A DNA stretch of 64,000 nucleotides from Williamwhitmania taraxaci. GTDB taxonomy: Bacteria; Bacteroidota; Bacteroidia; Bacteroidales; Williamwhitmaniaceae. The notes below the pieces were generated by a model. That model made no database searches. It worked only from the letters and a program-made list of their open reading frames with translations, and was not told the DNA's origin. Shown here one piece after another: positions 1 through 7,953 of the stretch. Where the stretch lies: the NCBI RefSeq assembly GCF_900096565.1, contig NZ_FMYP01000001.1, positions 30,086-94,085 on the forward strand, given 5' to 3'. Made by a program: the position numbers and the translations under genes. Within the stretch, counting starts at the first letter, position 1; every line of letters begins with the position of its first letter.

Positions 1-120
1 AGTCCGAAGTTGGAGTGGCGCCGTAGGTGCCAAATTATGGTTTTGAAGAGGTGAGTAGTGAGTGGTGAAGAGTGAAAAGGTAAAAGACGGAAGTCGGCAG
101 CTGGACGACCGAAGAAGGAG

Positions 121-232
121 TGGCGCCGTAGGTGCCAAATTATGGTAACAGAGAAGATCTTAAAATTTTTTGGCGGCGCGAACAAATGGTCAAAAATGCA
201 TCTGCCGATGAACCGCCGCCTGAATGGAACGG
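121..232 (+). repeat. 114-bp hairpin element, copy a
   Basis: The element starts with TGGCGCCGTAGGTGCCA, a 7-bp stem with a GTA loop and one G-T pair. An A/T-rich middle follows, then a second imperfect stem between TGGCGGCGCG and CCGCCGCCTGA. Further copies lie at 2547, 3032 and 3948 in the same orientation and at 56321 in the opposite one. This copy reads GCGCGAACAAATGGTC where the others have GCGCGGACAAATGGTT. Confidence 0.8.
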
Positions 233-413
233 TGAATATATCGGGCATATTGGTTCCTCAGTAATAAAGAAGTGTTAAAATACGGAGACGTTAAAGGGTA
301 AATGTTAAAGGTTAAAAGACAGGAGTCGGAAGTCAGGAGACCGAAACGGAAGTCCGAAGTTGGAGTGGCGCCGTAGATGCTAAACGTTGGTTTTGGAGAG
401 TGAATGGTGAAGA

Positions 414-529
414 TCGGAGAGCAACGACGATCCCGCGCTAGCGGGGGTGAATAGTGAATGTCGGAGTGCAACGGAGATCCCGTGACAACGGGGTCGGAGA
501 GCAACGACGATCCCGATTTATCGGGGGTG
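414..529 (+). repeat. Three palindromic modules in tandem
   Basis: Three modules stand in a row, each made of GTCGGAGNGCAACG plus a short stem-loop. The stems are CCCGC-GCTA-GCGGG at about 432-445, CCCGT-GACA-ACGGG at 479-492 and CCCGA-TTTA-TCGGG at 511-524. The innermost base pair differs (C-G, T-A, A-T) while pairing is kept. The same modules occur near 28757, 28819, 30301, 54011 and 56466, and inside a gene near 28155. Confidence 0.8.
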
Positions 530-780
530 AAAAGAAGAGAAGTCCAGCGTTGTAAATTCATGCACGTTAAGGCGAAGAGGATCGCCATAGCCTGTGCAAC
601 CGGGGCCCCTCAGGCCGAAGGGAGCGTAAAAACGGCGGTTGGTCGAGCGCAGCAAGTTCCGACGTTTTAGCTCGCAAGGCCGTAAAGGGTCGGCGAGCAG
701 GCAAGGCTTGATCTTTTGTTTCTTTTCCATCGAGGGAAAAGAAAATTAGATTGATTTTCAAGGGTCGAGGAGTAATGAAG
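530..780. other. GC-richer non-coding stretch with inverted repeats
   Basis: Base composition is clearly richer in G and C than in neighbouring DNA. It contains a near-palindrome GGGGCCCCTCAGGCCGAAGG (around 603-622) and an inverted repeat TTTCTTTTCC...GGGAAAAGAAA (around 719-745). No frame gives a recognisable protein. It could be a structured repeat or a decayed mobile or RNA element. I cannot assign it. Confidence 0.4.
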
Positions 781-1072
781 GGATAGTGGACAGCACTTTT
801 CAAAAGCAATTTGCCGGGTTGCGCCGCCAGATCTTCTTACGCTAAGATAAACAGAGGAAAATAAATGGATCACAGAGGCACTGAGAACATATAGAAAAAA
901 GAGAACCCGGTAACCATTAAAAACCAGAAGGAACACCAATAGGTTGTTGTGCAGATTTCCTCCTACCTATCGCCCTTTCAGGGCTTTAAATAATGACTGA
1001 TTTGCACACAGGCCTACGCTCCCGATAAATCGGGATCTTCGATACGCTTTGGCCAGTGCTTTTACCTTTCGG

Positions 1073-1195
1073 AGCTTCGCCCCTGTTGTTTATGCAGAAG
1101 AAAGATTAGGCCTGAAAGGCCTGCCTGTAAAAGCACAGGGCGCAGCCCTGTGTGAACGCAAAGAACCACTTAGGGCTGAAAGTCCGACATGTTTC
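1073..1195 (+). repeat. Three-hairpin intergenic element, copy 1
   Basis: The core contains AGGCCTGAAAGGCCT (palindromic), then ACAGGGC-GCA-GCCCTGT (7-bp stem, 3-base loop), then AGGGCTGAAAGTCCG. A second copy with the same order and near-identical core lies at about 42545-42665 in the opposite orientation. Both copies are preceded by a TTTATGC sequence in front of the first hairpin. The variable spacing between conserved hairpins suggests a structured repeat, not a gene. Confidence 0.75.
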
Positions 1196-1498
1196 CTTGT
1201 CGAGCGGACGTCCTCGCCATCATTCTGCACGCTCGGCATGGCTGACCAGCTACCACTACGATGCAGGGTTTTCGTTATGTTTTTCCATGGCACGGCTTAC
1301 GACACACAGACGAGAAACACATCTGCGCGAGCTGGTGTTCTGCTCAATTTCACCTTCGTCGAGCGCGCAAGCTCGGTTCAACATTCACTTTCCCTGTAAA
1401 CATTGGTAGTGCAGCTAATGGGTTATATACTAGACGACAGTGATCAAAATAATTTTAAAATAATTGATAAAAAACTGGATTTTTTAAAAATATTGCTT

Positions 1499-1506
1499 TA
1501 ATTTTG
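1499..1506 (+). promoter_or_regulatory. Putative Bacteroidota -7 element
   Basis: TAATTTTG fits the TAnnTTTG -7 consensus of Bacteroidota primary promoters and lies 45 bases before the ATG at 1552. I see no convincing -33 TTG at the usual spacing. Confidence 0.4.
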
Positions 1507-1551
1507 CTTAAAGGTTCTTTGAAATAGTCGGCGTAGCAAAACTCTATTACT

Positions 1552-2241
1552 ATGAATAGAATATTTGAATCGAAGTTATCAATGATTCACGATGTTTTAG
1601 CTGTAGTTGCTAGTTTTTCCTCTATCCTTATGGCAAATGTTAAGGTTGAAGGAATAGTTCACAGAATTCAACTGTTATTAGGACACGCAGAGCAGCATAG
1701 CGCAGTATTGGTGATATCGACAAAGGATTATACCACAAAAAAGAAAAATCTCAAGAAAGATCTTTTGCGCGATGCCAAACTGATTTTTGCTGCTTTTAAG
1801 ATTCTCTTTGCAGAAGGTAAGGCACTGGATGAAAAAATTCAAATACCTTTGTTTATGAAGGGTATTGTTCATTCGACTTACCAGAAAATGTACGATGAAT
1901 TATTTGAACTTAATAAAGCGGTGGAACGCAATAAAGTTGATTTAATTGCTGCTGGATTGGAAACCGAAATCATTGATCGGATCAACCTGCAACTGCCCAA
2001 TTTAAAGGCGATGCTCGATATGCCTAGAGAGGGCCACACCATAGCAATCAATGCTCGTCTCGAGAAAGAGAATGCCATGAATGAGATAATGCTTATTCTG
2101 AAAAACGAGCTTGATCCCCTAGTTCAACTCCTGGGGGCAAAGAATCCTGAGGTGATGACAAACTACGATACTGCTCGCAGATGGATTAAACCTACCTCTA
2201 GTAGAAGATCCAGTGCCAAGGATGCCAATAGTTCCAAATAG
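1552..2241 (+). CDS. Hypothetical helical protein, 229 aa
   Basis: I do not recognise this protein. It starts at an ATG, carries its own upstream -7 element, and ends just before a strong intrinsic terminator at 2303-2337, so it is a monocistronic gene and very probably real. The sequence is rich in Leu, Lys, Glu and Ile with few Gly or Pro residues, so it should be almost entirely alpha-helical. The N-terminal 25 residues are mildly hydrophobic but do not look like a clean signal peptide. The last 20 residues (KPTSSRRSSAKDANSSK) are a polar, basic, probably disordered tail. No catalytic motif is visible. It stands alone between repeat blocks, and its context says nothing about its job. Confidence 0.75.
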   Translation: MNRIFESKLSMIHDVLAVVASFSSILMANVKVEGIVHRIQLLLGHAEQHSAVLVISTKDYTTKKKNLKKDLLRDAKLIFAAFKILFAEGKALDEKIQIPLFMKGIVHSTYQKMYDELFELNKAVERNKVDLIAAGLETEIIDRINLQLPNLKAMLDMPREGHTIAINARLEKENAMNEIMLILKNELDPLVQLLGAKNPEVMTNYDTARRWIKPTSSRRSSAKDANSSK

Positions 2242-2302
2242 TATTGGACATCCTATTTGTAAGAATTTTTTAAACCATTTACGCACGACTATATCTATTT
2301 CG

Positions 2303-2337
2303 AACCCCCGTAAGTAGTTTGCTTACGGGGTTTTTTT
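2303..2337 (+). terminator. Intrinsic terminator after the 229-aa gene
   Basis: CCCCGTAAG and CTTACGGGG form a perfect 9-bp stem with a 7-base loop, followed by a run of seven T. It lies about 65 bases after the stop codon at 2241. Confidence 0.9.
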
Positions 2338-2359
2338 GTTACCTGTTGATTGTGGAACA

Positions 2360-2546
2360 AGCCGTAAGAGGTTAAACGTTAAAGGGTAAATGTTAAAAGA
2401 CGGAGACGTTAAAGGTTAAAGGGTAAATGTTAAAAGACGGAAGAGGTTAAAGGGTAAACGTTAAAAGACGGGAGACGTTAAAGGGTAAAGGTTAAAAGTA
2501 AAAAGACAGGAGTCAGGAGACCGAAGACCGAAGACCGAAGTAGGAC
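2360..2546 (+). repeat. Degenerate 7-bp-period tract
   Basis: The tract reads as successive 7-mers such as GTTAAAG, GGTAAAT, GTTAAAA, GACGGAG, GTCAGGA and GACCGAA. The same vocabulary recurs near 290-350, 2910-3020, 3885-3935, 28980, 30420-30560, 54260-54600 and, on the other strand, 56160-56650. It leads directly into the 114-bp element at 2547. Confidence 0.75.
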
Positions 2547-2660
2547 TGGCGCCGTAGGTGCCAAATTATGGTAACAGAGAAGACATTAAAACTTTTTGGC
2601 GGCGCGGACAACTGGTTGACAATGCATCTATCGAAGTTTCACCGCCTGAATAAAACGGCG
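2547..2660 (+). repeat. 114-bp hairpin element, copy b
   Basis: The TGGCGCCGTAGGTGCCA hairpin is intact. The distal half is more diverged than in the copies at 3032 and 3948, reading CTATCGAAGTTTCACCGCCTGAATAAAACGG-like sequence where the others have the full CCGCCGCC arm. The following 2661-2900 is A/T-rich and shows nothing I can assign. Confidence 0.7.
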
Positions 2661-3031
2661 TATAGGAGAATAATATCCAATCAAAACGACCACTATGTAT
2701 CAGATATGTAGAGTCCTAACTGATTATTTGTGGATTTTATCGGCATATTGTCTCATTGAAAAATTGACTCATAGTCCCATTTCTTTCCTTTCTAATTATG
2801 ACTTCTTCACCATTTTTTCGCACTTTTACCAATCGATATTTCGACTTATCTGTTTTAATAAAACCTACGTGCACCAGCCCAGTGTAACTGACAGGGCGAA
2901 GCTGTGAGTGAGTTAAAGGTTAAACGTTAATAGTTAAAGGATGTTAGGTGCGAGGCGCAGGCATAAGATGGAAGACGGAGACGTTAAAGGTTAAAGGACG
3001 GAAGTCAGGAGACCGAAGACCGAAGTTGGAC

Positions 3032-3145
3032 TGGCGCCGTAGGTGCCAAATTATGGTAACAGAGAAGATAACAAAACTTTTTAGCGGCGCGGACAAATGG
3101 TTACAAGTGCATCTGACGATGAACCGCCGCCTGAATGGAACGGTG
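3032..3145 (+). repeat. 114-bp hairpin element, copy c
   Basis: This copy is nearly identical to the one at 3948. Weaker similarity continues for about 100 bases after both copies (AGGTTGCAATA, then ACCGAAC, then CGATAGTAA/GCAATAGTAA). The two extended copies lie on either side of the broken gene at 3292-3807. Confidence 0.8.
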
Positions 3146-3291
3146 TAAATGGATAAAATTGCTTTCAGGTTGCAATAACCAGCTATGGATGAACCGAACA
3201 GCGTGAGTTCGCCGAAGGCAATAGTAAAACTGTTGCAGATGTGAGGAGAATAGCAAAAAGTTAATAATCAGGCATTTTATTAAGGTTTGAA

Positions 3292-3807
3292 ATGACAGAG
3301 ACAGATATTCGTAATGTTATTATAGCTGGTGAAGGTGAACGAATTGAGTTTTATAACCCAGGCAAACTTTATGGTGGAATAACCGTTGATAGCTTATTGT
3401 CGGACAACTATATATCGCAAACTAGAAATAAATTAATTGCCAAGGCATTTAAGTAGGTCGGGTTGGTTGAGCGATATGGATCGGGTATAAAACGAATCTT
3501 AAGTATATGTAGAGATTATGGTTGCATTAGACCAATATTTGAGGAGATATTTGATGGATTCAGGGTTACTCTTTTCAAGAATAGCTTAAATGATACCGAT
3601 CGTGATACCGATCATGATACCGATCATAGATTAGTCATGATAATTAGGTTTGTTCAGGAGATTGGTAATATTACAACTAAGGAGTTGGCGAATAAATGTG
3701 CGGTATCGCAGATTACGATAAAAAGAGATATTGAGAAGCTGAAGTCACAGAATAGATTAAGGAGAGTAGGCTCAGCAAAAGGTGGATATTGGGAGGTTAC
3801 AAATTAA
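3292..3807 (+). pseudogene. Schlafen/AlbA-type ATP-binding transcriptional regulator remnant
   Basis: Reading from the ATG at 3292, the first residues (MTETDIRNVIIAGEGE) look like the start of an AlbA-domain protein. The sequence then jumps straight to the C-terminal part of the family (RIEFYNPGKLYGGITVD), so most of the AlbA and central regions is missing. An in-frame TAG at 3454-3456 sits between KAFK and VGLVERYGSGIKRI. Family members normally have Glu or Asp there, so a GAG to TAG change is likely. The rest encodes the GSGI segment, an Asp/Thr-rich linker of repeated DTDRD/HDTDH units and a C-terminal winged helix (KELANKCAVSQITIKRDIEKL). It is doubly broken (internal deletion and nonsense codon). 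A 114-aa C-terminal piece could still be translated from the TTG at 3463, but this seems unlikely to matter. Confidence 0.8.
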
Positions 3808-3947
3808 GGCTGATTGAAAAGATATAAGACAATAGAATTTGCTATACCAGAATGGTGTTTGCAAGTTCGCCGAAGGCAAAGGACGGAAGACGTTAAAGGG
3901 TAAACGTTAAAAGGTAAAAGACGGAAGACAGAAGACTCAAGGTGGAC

Positions 3948-4061
3948 TGGCGCCGTAGGTGCCAAATTATGGTAACAGAGAAGATAACAAAACTTTTTAG
4001 CGGCGCGGACAAATGGTTACAAGTGCATCTGACGATGAACCGCCGCCTGAATGGAACGGTG
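3948..4061 (+). repeat. 114-bp hairpin element, copy d
   Basis: This copy is nearly base-for-base the one at 3032. It is preceded by a 7-bp-period tract (3885-3940) and followed by the leader of the glycan cluster, which starts at 4221. I see no clear promoter in 4062-4220. The sequence just before the first ATG is a TATATATATA run. Confidence 0.8.
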
Positions 4062-4220
4062 TAAATAAATGATATTGTTTTTAGGTTGCAATAGCGGCAA
4101 AGGTATACCGAACGAAGCAAACTAGCCGCAGGAAAACGATAGTAAGTGCAAAGGGGATGGTTCTATTCTGCGTTTTGGAATCAAATAGGCTTAATGACAA
4201 GTAATTAAGGTATATATATA

Positions 4221-5201
4221 ATGAAAAGGATACTTGTAACCGGTGCTGATGGTTTTATTGGATCGCATTTAACCGAGTTGTTACTGTCGAATGGATTTGA
4301 AGTTAGAGCTTTGGCTCAATACAATTCCTTCAACCATTGGGGATGGTTAGAAGATATTAGTAATAGTAAAAATCTAGAAATTGTTACCGGAGATGTCAGA
4401 GATCCCTTCTTTTGCGAGGAGATAGCTATTGGCGTTGATACTATTTTTCATCTTGCGGCATTAATCGCTATTCCTTATTCTTATAAGGCTCCTCAAAGCT
4501 ATATTGAGACAAATGTTACAGGTACTTTGAATATTTGTAATGCTGCGCTTAAGAATGGTGTAAAGAGAGTATTAGTAACATCTACCTCAGAGGTGTATGG
4601 TACAGCTCAATATGTTCCTATTGATGAGAAACATCCGAAACAACCTCAATCGCCATACTCTGCTTCAAAAATCGGTGCCGATGCAATGGCATTAAGTTAT
4701 TTTAATGCCTTTAATTTGCCCGTTACTATTGTTAGACCATTTAATACCTACGGTCCAAGACAGTCGGCTAGGGCAATAATACCAACAATAATAACGCAGA
4801 TAGCTGCAGGAATTAAAGAGATTAAGCTGGGGGATCTCACTCCAACCCGAGATTTTAATTATGTAAGAGATACATGTCGTGGTTTTTTGGCTATTGCTCA
4901 ATGCGATGATACTATTGGTCGGGAAGTAAATATTGCCTCCAACTATGAAATATCAATGTTCGATACGCTAGGCATTATCAAGGATATTTTTGGAAGTGAT
5001 ACTCAATTTATTTCCGATGAGAAACGGTTACGGCCTCAGAACTCTGAAGTATTACGCTTATGGGGCGATAATTCGCTTATCAAACAGATGACCGGATGGA
5101 GTCCTGAATACGATATTCGGAAAGGGATGGAGGAGACCATAAAATGGTTTACCAATGCCGATAATCTTAAAAAATATAAAACTGGGATTTATAATGTCTA
5201 G
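4221..5201 (+). CDS. legB: NAD-dependent 4,6-dehydratase of the legionaminic acid pathway (LegB)
   Basis: The enzyme is predicted to convert a nucleotide-linked GlcNAc (GDP- in the Campylobacter pathway) to the 4-keto-6-deoxy sugar, the first committed step to legionaminic acid. It is an extended short-chain dehydrogenase of typical length (326 aa). The Rossmann glycine motif TGADGFIGSH is at residues 7-16, STSEVYG at 121-127 carries the Thr/Ser region, and YSASK at 146-150 carries the catalytic Tyr146 and Lys150. RPFNTYGPRQS near 168-178 is typical of sugar-nucleotide dehydratases. It is the first gene of the cluster, and LegC follows 34 bases later. UDP- versus GDP-sugar specificity cannot be read from sequence, but the PtmE-like gene at 11146 favours GDP. 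Confidence 0.88.
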   Translation: MKRILVTGADGFIGSHLTELLLSNGFEVRALAQYNSFNHWGWLEDISNSKNLEIVTGDVRDPFFCEEIAIGVDTIFHLAALIAIPYSYKAPQSYIETNVTGTLNICNAALKNGVKRVLVTSTSEVYGTAQYVPIDEKHPKQPQSPYSASKIGADAMALSYFNAFNLPVTIVRPFNTYGPRQSARAIIPTIITQIAAGIKEIKLGDLTPTRDFNYVRDTCRGFLAIAQCDDTIGREVNIASNYEISMFDTLGIIKDIFGSDTQFISDEKRLRPQNSEVLRLWGDNSLIKQMTGWSPEYDIRKGMEETIKWFTNADNLKKYKTGIYNV

Positions 5202-5235
5202 TAAATCAACGTAAAATACTGTTACCTGTTTAGAT

Positions 5236-6390
5236 ATGACAAAAAACTTTGATGAAATAGTAACTTTCATCCGTACGCTATATAATAAACCCGAGGGTTT
5301 TATTGCGCTGCATGAGCCATGCTTCATGGGTAATGAAAAAAAGTATTTAGCAGAGTGTATCGATACTACCTTCGTTTCGAGCGTTGGGCCATTCGTAACC
5401 CGTTTCGAGGAGATGGTGGCCACCTATACGGGCGCAAAGCATGCTATTGTTTGTGTAAATGGAACAGCTGCACTTCACATGGCTCTTATGCTGGTGGGTG
5501 TTGAGGCCAATGATGAGGTAATTACCCAACCGCTGACCTTTATTGCAACGGCCAACGCTATTAGCTATACCGGTGCAAAACCAGTGTTTGTAGATGTGGA
5601 CATGGATACGCTTGGGATGTCTCCTAAAAGTCTCAGTGTCTTTTTAGAGGAGTTTGGCGAGTTACGCGATGATGGGTTTTGCTATAATAAAGAAACGGGT
5701 AGACGAATCTCCGCTTGCGTTCCTATGCATACCTTTGGGCATCCTTGTCGGATTGACGAGATTGCTGCTATTTGCAAAAAATACAAAATTCAACTGGTGG
5801 AGGATGCCGCCGAGAGCATTGGCTCTACCTATAAAGGTAAGCATACCGGAACCTTTGGTGCTGTTGGTATTCTCAGCTTCAATGGTAATAAAACAATAAC
5901 CACTGGAGGTGGTGGAATGATTATTACCAATAATGATGACTTGGGTAAAAGAGCAAAGCATCTAACCACCCAAGCAAAGCTGCCCCACCGATGGGAGTTT
6001 AACCACGATGCAATTGGTTATAATTACCGCATGCCGAATATAAATGCGGCCTTGGGAGTGGCTCAAATGGAGGTGATTGATAGAATTATAGTCAGTAAAA
6101 GAGGCATAGCGGCTCAGTATACTGAATTCTTTGCTGCAAATGGCATTGATTTCTGTAATGAACCACAGGATTCAATCTCCAACTATTGGCTAAACTCTAT
6201 ATTATTAGGTAGTAGAGAAGAAAGGGATAGGTTTCTTGGTTACATGAATGATAACGGTATAATGAGTAGGCCTGCTTGGACATTAATGAATAAACTACCT
6301 ATGTTTGAAGGTAGCCAAACTGACTACCTGAAAAATGCTGTTCTTATAGCAGAGAGATTAATTAATTTACCAAGCAGCGTAATAAGTTGA
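5236..6390 (+). CDS. legC: PLP-dependent sugar 4-aminotransferase (LegC)
   Basis: This DegT/DnrJ/EryC1-fold aminotransferase, 384 aa, should place an amino group on C4 of the keto sugar made by LegB. The PLP lysine is Lys219 in SFNGNKTITTGGGG, and the Asp that contacts the pyridine nitrogen lies in VEDAAESIGS around residues 189-198. The roughly 45-residue N-terminal extension before the DegT core (EPCFMGNEKKYL...) matches the LegC subgroup better than generic DegT enzymes. It sits directly after LegB, as in other legionaminic acid clusters. Its stop overlaps the first bases of the longest reading of the next gene, but I place that start further in. Confidence 0.88.
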   Translation: MTKNFDEIVTFIRTLYNKPEGFIALHEPCFMGNEKKYLAECIDTTFVSSVGPFVTRFEEMVATYTGAKHAIVCVNGTAALHMALMLVGVEANDEVITQPLTFIATANAISYTGAKPVFVDVDMDTLGMSPKSLSVFLEEFGELRDDGFCYNKETGRRISACVPMHTFGHPCRIDEIAAICKKYKIQLVEDAAESIGSTYKGKHTGTFGAVGILSFNGNKTITTGGGGMIITNNDDLGKRAKHLTTQAKLPHRWEFNHDAIGYNYRMPNINAALGVAQMEVIDRIIVSKRGIAAQYTEFFAANGIDFCNEPQDSISNYWLNSILLGSREERDRFLGYMNDNGIMSRPAWTLMNKLPMFEGSQTDYLKNAVLIAERLINLPSSVIS

Positions 6391-6404
6391 AAAGCGAAGG
6401 AAAC

Positions 6405-7418
6405 ATGAGAATTGGAGGTGAATTTGAGATAAATCCAAAAGATCTTAAAGGTTTACCCGACTTTTCCCCAAAATCTAATATATTGCTTTATTCGAATGGA
6501 AGATCTGCTCTAATGGCAATTCTTAGTCACATAAAAAAAACTAATCCTTCAATAATTCATATCCCCTACTATATTTGTCCATCTGTAGTTTTTGCTTGCG
6601 AAGCAAGTGATTTCCAAATCCATTTTTATGAATTAAACTCATCTTTTTCATTTCCCATAGAAAATTTAGAATCAATTAAAAAAAATGAAGTTCTATTATG
6701 TGTTAACTATTTTGGATTTATAGAAAGTAACCTATTGTTTCAGCGAATAAAGGAAGATAGACCTGATATTATTATAATTAGCGATCAAGTTCAATCCTTT
6801 TGGAAAAATGAAGATATTTGGCCTGACTATTCGTTTACAAGTTTTAGAAAGCATTTTCCTACACCTGACGGGGCAATTGTGGTTGCCAAGAATACAGAAC
6901 TGAATCATAATAAATATTTTGATACAAACACTTTCTTTTGGCCTAAGTTTATTGGAAGTGTGCTAAAGCACTATCATGTTCACGATAGCGTATATTTAAA
7001 ATTTCTGAAAGAAGGAGAATGTAAAATTGATGCAACTAATGAAATTACCAAGGCCTCTGAAATAGCATATTATATTTTTGAAAATACTAATTTTGAAACC
7101 ATTAAACAAAAAAGGAAGGAGAATTATAAATTAATTTTTGAGCTAGGAACAAAGCATGGGCTTAACTTTCTCTTTCCTTACAATGAAAATACTGTTCCCC
7201 TTTGTGTCCCAATAATACTAGAAAGTAGAGACAGCGTTAAAGCCTCCTTACATTCTTCAAATATCTTTTTACCTATTCATTGGCCATTAGCAGATTATAA
7301 TTCAACATCTTTAATTTCTCAAAGAATGGCAGAAAAAGAACTGTCTTTAGTAATTGACCAACGCTATTCTACTGCAGAAATGGAGTATCAAATAAACTGT
7401 TTAATAAAATCGTTGTGA
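6405..7418 (+). CDS. DegT-like PLP-dependent aminotransferase, second in cluster
   Basis: The protein (337 aa from the ATG at 6405) looks like a divergent DegT-family or fold-type I PLP enzyme. A candidate PLP lysine is Lys149 in SFRKHFPTPDGA, and ISDQVQSFW upstream resembles the family's PLP-pyridine Asp segment. A TTG at 6387 would extend it by six residues. I prefer the ATG because GAAGGA stands just before it. It is more A/T-rich than LegC. Its substrate is unknown: it may add another amino group or act as a sugar-modifying isomerase. The next gene starts one base after its stop region, so the two are probably translated together. Confidence 0.65.
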   Translation: MRIGGEFEINPKDLKGLPDFSPKSNILLYSNGRSALMAILSHIKKTNPSIIHIPYYICPSVVFACEASDFQIHFYELNSSFSFPIENLESIKKNEVLLCVNYFGFIESNLLFQRIKEDRPDIIIISDQVQSFWKNEDIWPDYSFTSFRKHFPTPDGAIVVAKNTELNHNKYFDTNTFFWPKFIGSVLKHYHVHDSVYLKFLKEGECKIDATNEITKASEIAYYIFENTNFETIKQKRKENYKLIFELGTKHGLNFLFPYNENTVPLCVPIILESRDSVKASLHSSNIFLPIHWPLADYNSTSLISQRMAEKELSLVIDQRYSTAEMEYQINCLIKSL

Positions 7419-7419
7419 C

Positions 7420-7953
7420 ATGGAAGATAGAGTTTACTTAAGAGCCTTTGAAGTTGATGATTATATTCTGATTAATCGATGGAGACGAGATCCTGAAATC
7501 ATTAAATATCTAGCTGGTAATGTTTTTTTTGTTTCAAGCGAAAGGGAAAAGAAATCAGTCGAAAATAAAATATTCGATGATTCTGTTAATCTTTATTTAG
7601 GAATTTGTGAGAAAAACACAAATAAACTAATTGGATATACCAATATCAATAATATAGATTTAAGAAACGCTAAAGCGGAATGGGCAGGTACATTCATTGG
7701 AGATAAAGATTTTGCTGGACAAGGTTATGGAAGAGAAGCTTCTATTTTAATGCTTAGTTTTCTTTTTAGTCAGTATCCAATACACAAATGTTATGGAAGG
7801 TGTCTTGAAGAGCATCCAACAACCGCTAAACTATTCATCTCATTGGGATTCACTCAAGATGGAGTTCTACGAGATGATGTTTTTAAAAATGGCGAGTTTA
7901 AGAATGTTTTAATGTTTTCAATATTAAGAGACGAGGTTAATGGTCAATTTTGA
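7420..7953 (+). CDS. GNAT N-acetyltransferase, RimJ/RimL type (candidate LegH)
   Basis: This is a 177-aa GNAT-family acetyltransferase. The acetyl-CoA binding signature is GQGYGREA, near residues 99-106, after the beta-4 strand AEWAGTFIG. The C-terminal region LFISLGFTQDGVLRDDVF is typical of RimJ/RimL-like members. In a legionaminic acid pathway an acetyltransferase (LegH) must acylate the 4-amino group made by LegC, and PseH and Campylobacter LegH are GNAT-like, so this is the best candidate here. It overlaps the next gene by 14 bases. The assignment as LegH rests on context. Confidence 0.7.
   Translation: MEDRVYLRAFEVDDYILINRWRRDPEIIKYLAGNVFFVSSEREKKSVENKIFDDSVNLYLGICEKNTNKLIGYTNINNIDLRNAKAEWAGTFIGDKDFAGQGYGREASILMLSFLFSQYPIHKCYGRCLEEHPTTAKLFISLGFTQDGVLRDDVFKNGEFKNVLMFSILRDEVNGQF

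Larger units (their letters stand above)
1..1498. repeat. Repeat-rich non-coding region upstream of the first gene
   Basis: I see no credible gene in this stretch. From left to right it holds copies of a GGCGCCGTAGGTGCC hairpin (about 15-30, 121-136 and a diverged one at 366-380), tracts with a degenerate 7-bp period built on GTTAAAG, GTCGGAA and GACCGAA (about 290-360), palindromic modules (414-529), a GC-richer stretch (530-780) and a three-hairpin element (1073-1195). A second GC-richer stretch (1196-1400) precedes an AT-rich leader to the gene at 1552. Short open frames exist on both strands, but they overlap each other and show no recognisable protein. Confidence 0.7.

Noticed and set aside
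1049-1443. Open frames of 60-116 codons in the GC-richer stretch
   Set aside because: Several frames on both strands overlap each other, span hairpins of an intergenic repeat and match no family I know.
2695-2907. A 70-aa open frame (starting MYQICRVLTDYLW)
   Set aside because: It is A/T-rich, without ribosome binding site or family similarity, and lies between repeat elements.
3032-4061. The 114-bp elements as integron attC sites
   Set aside because: They have imperfect long stems, but I cannot find convincing RYYYAAC and GTTRRRY boxes at their ends, there is no integrase gene in the window, and some copies have no gene between them.
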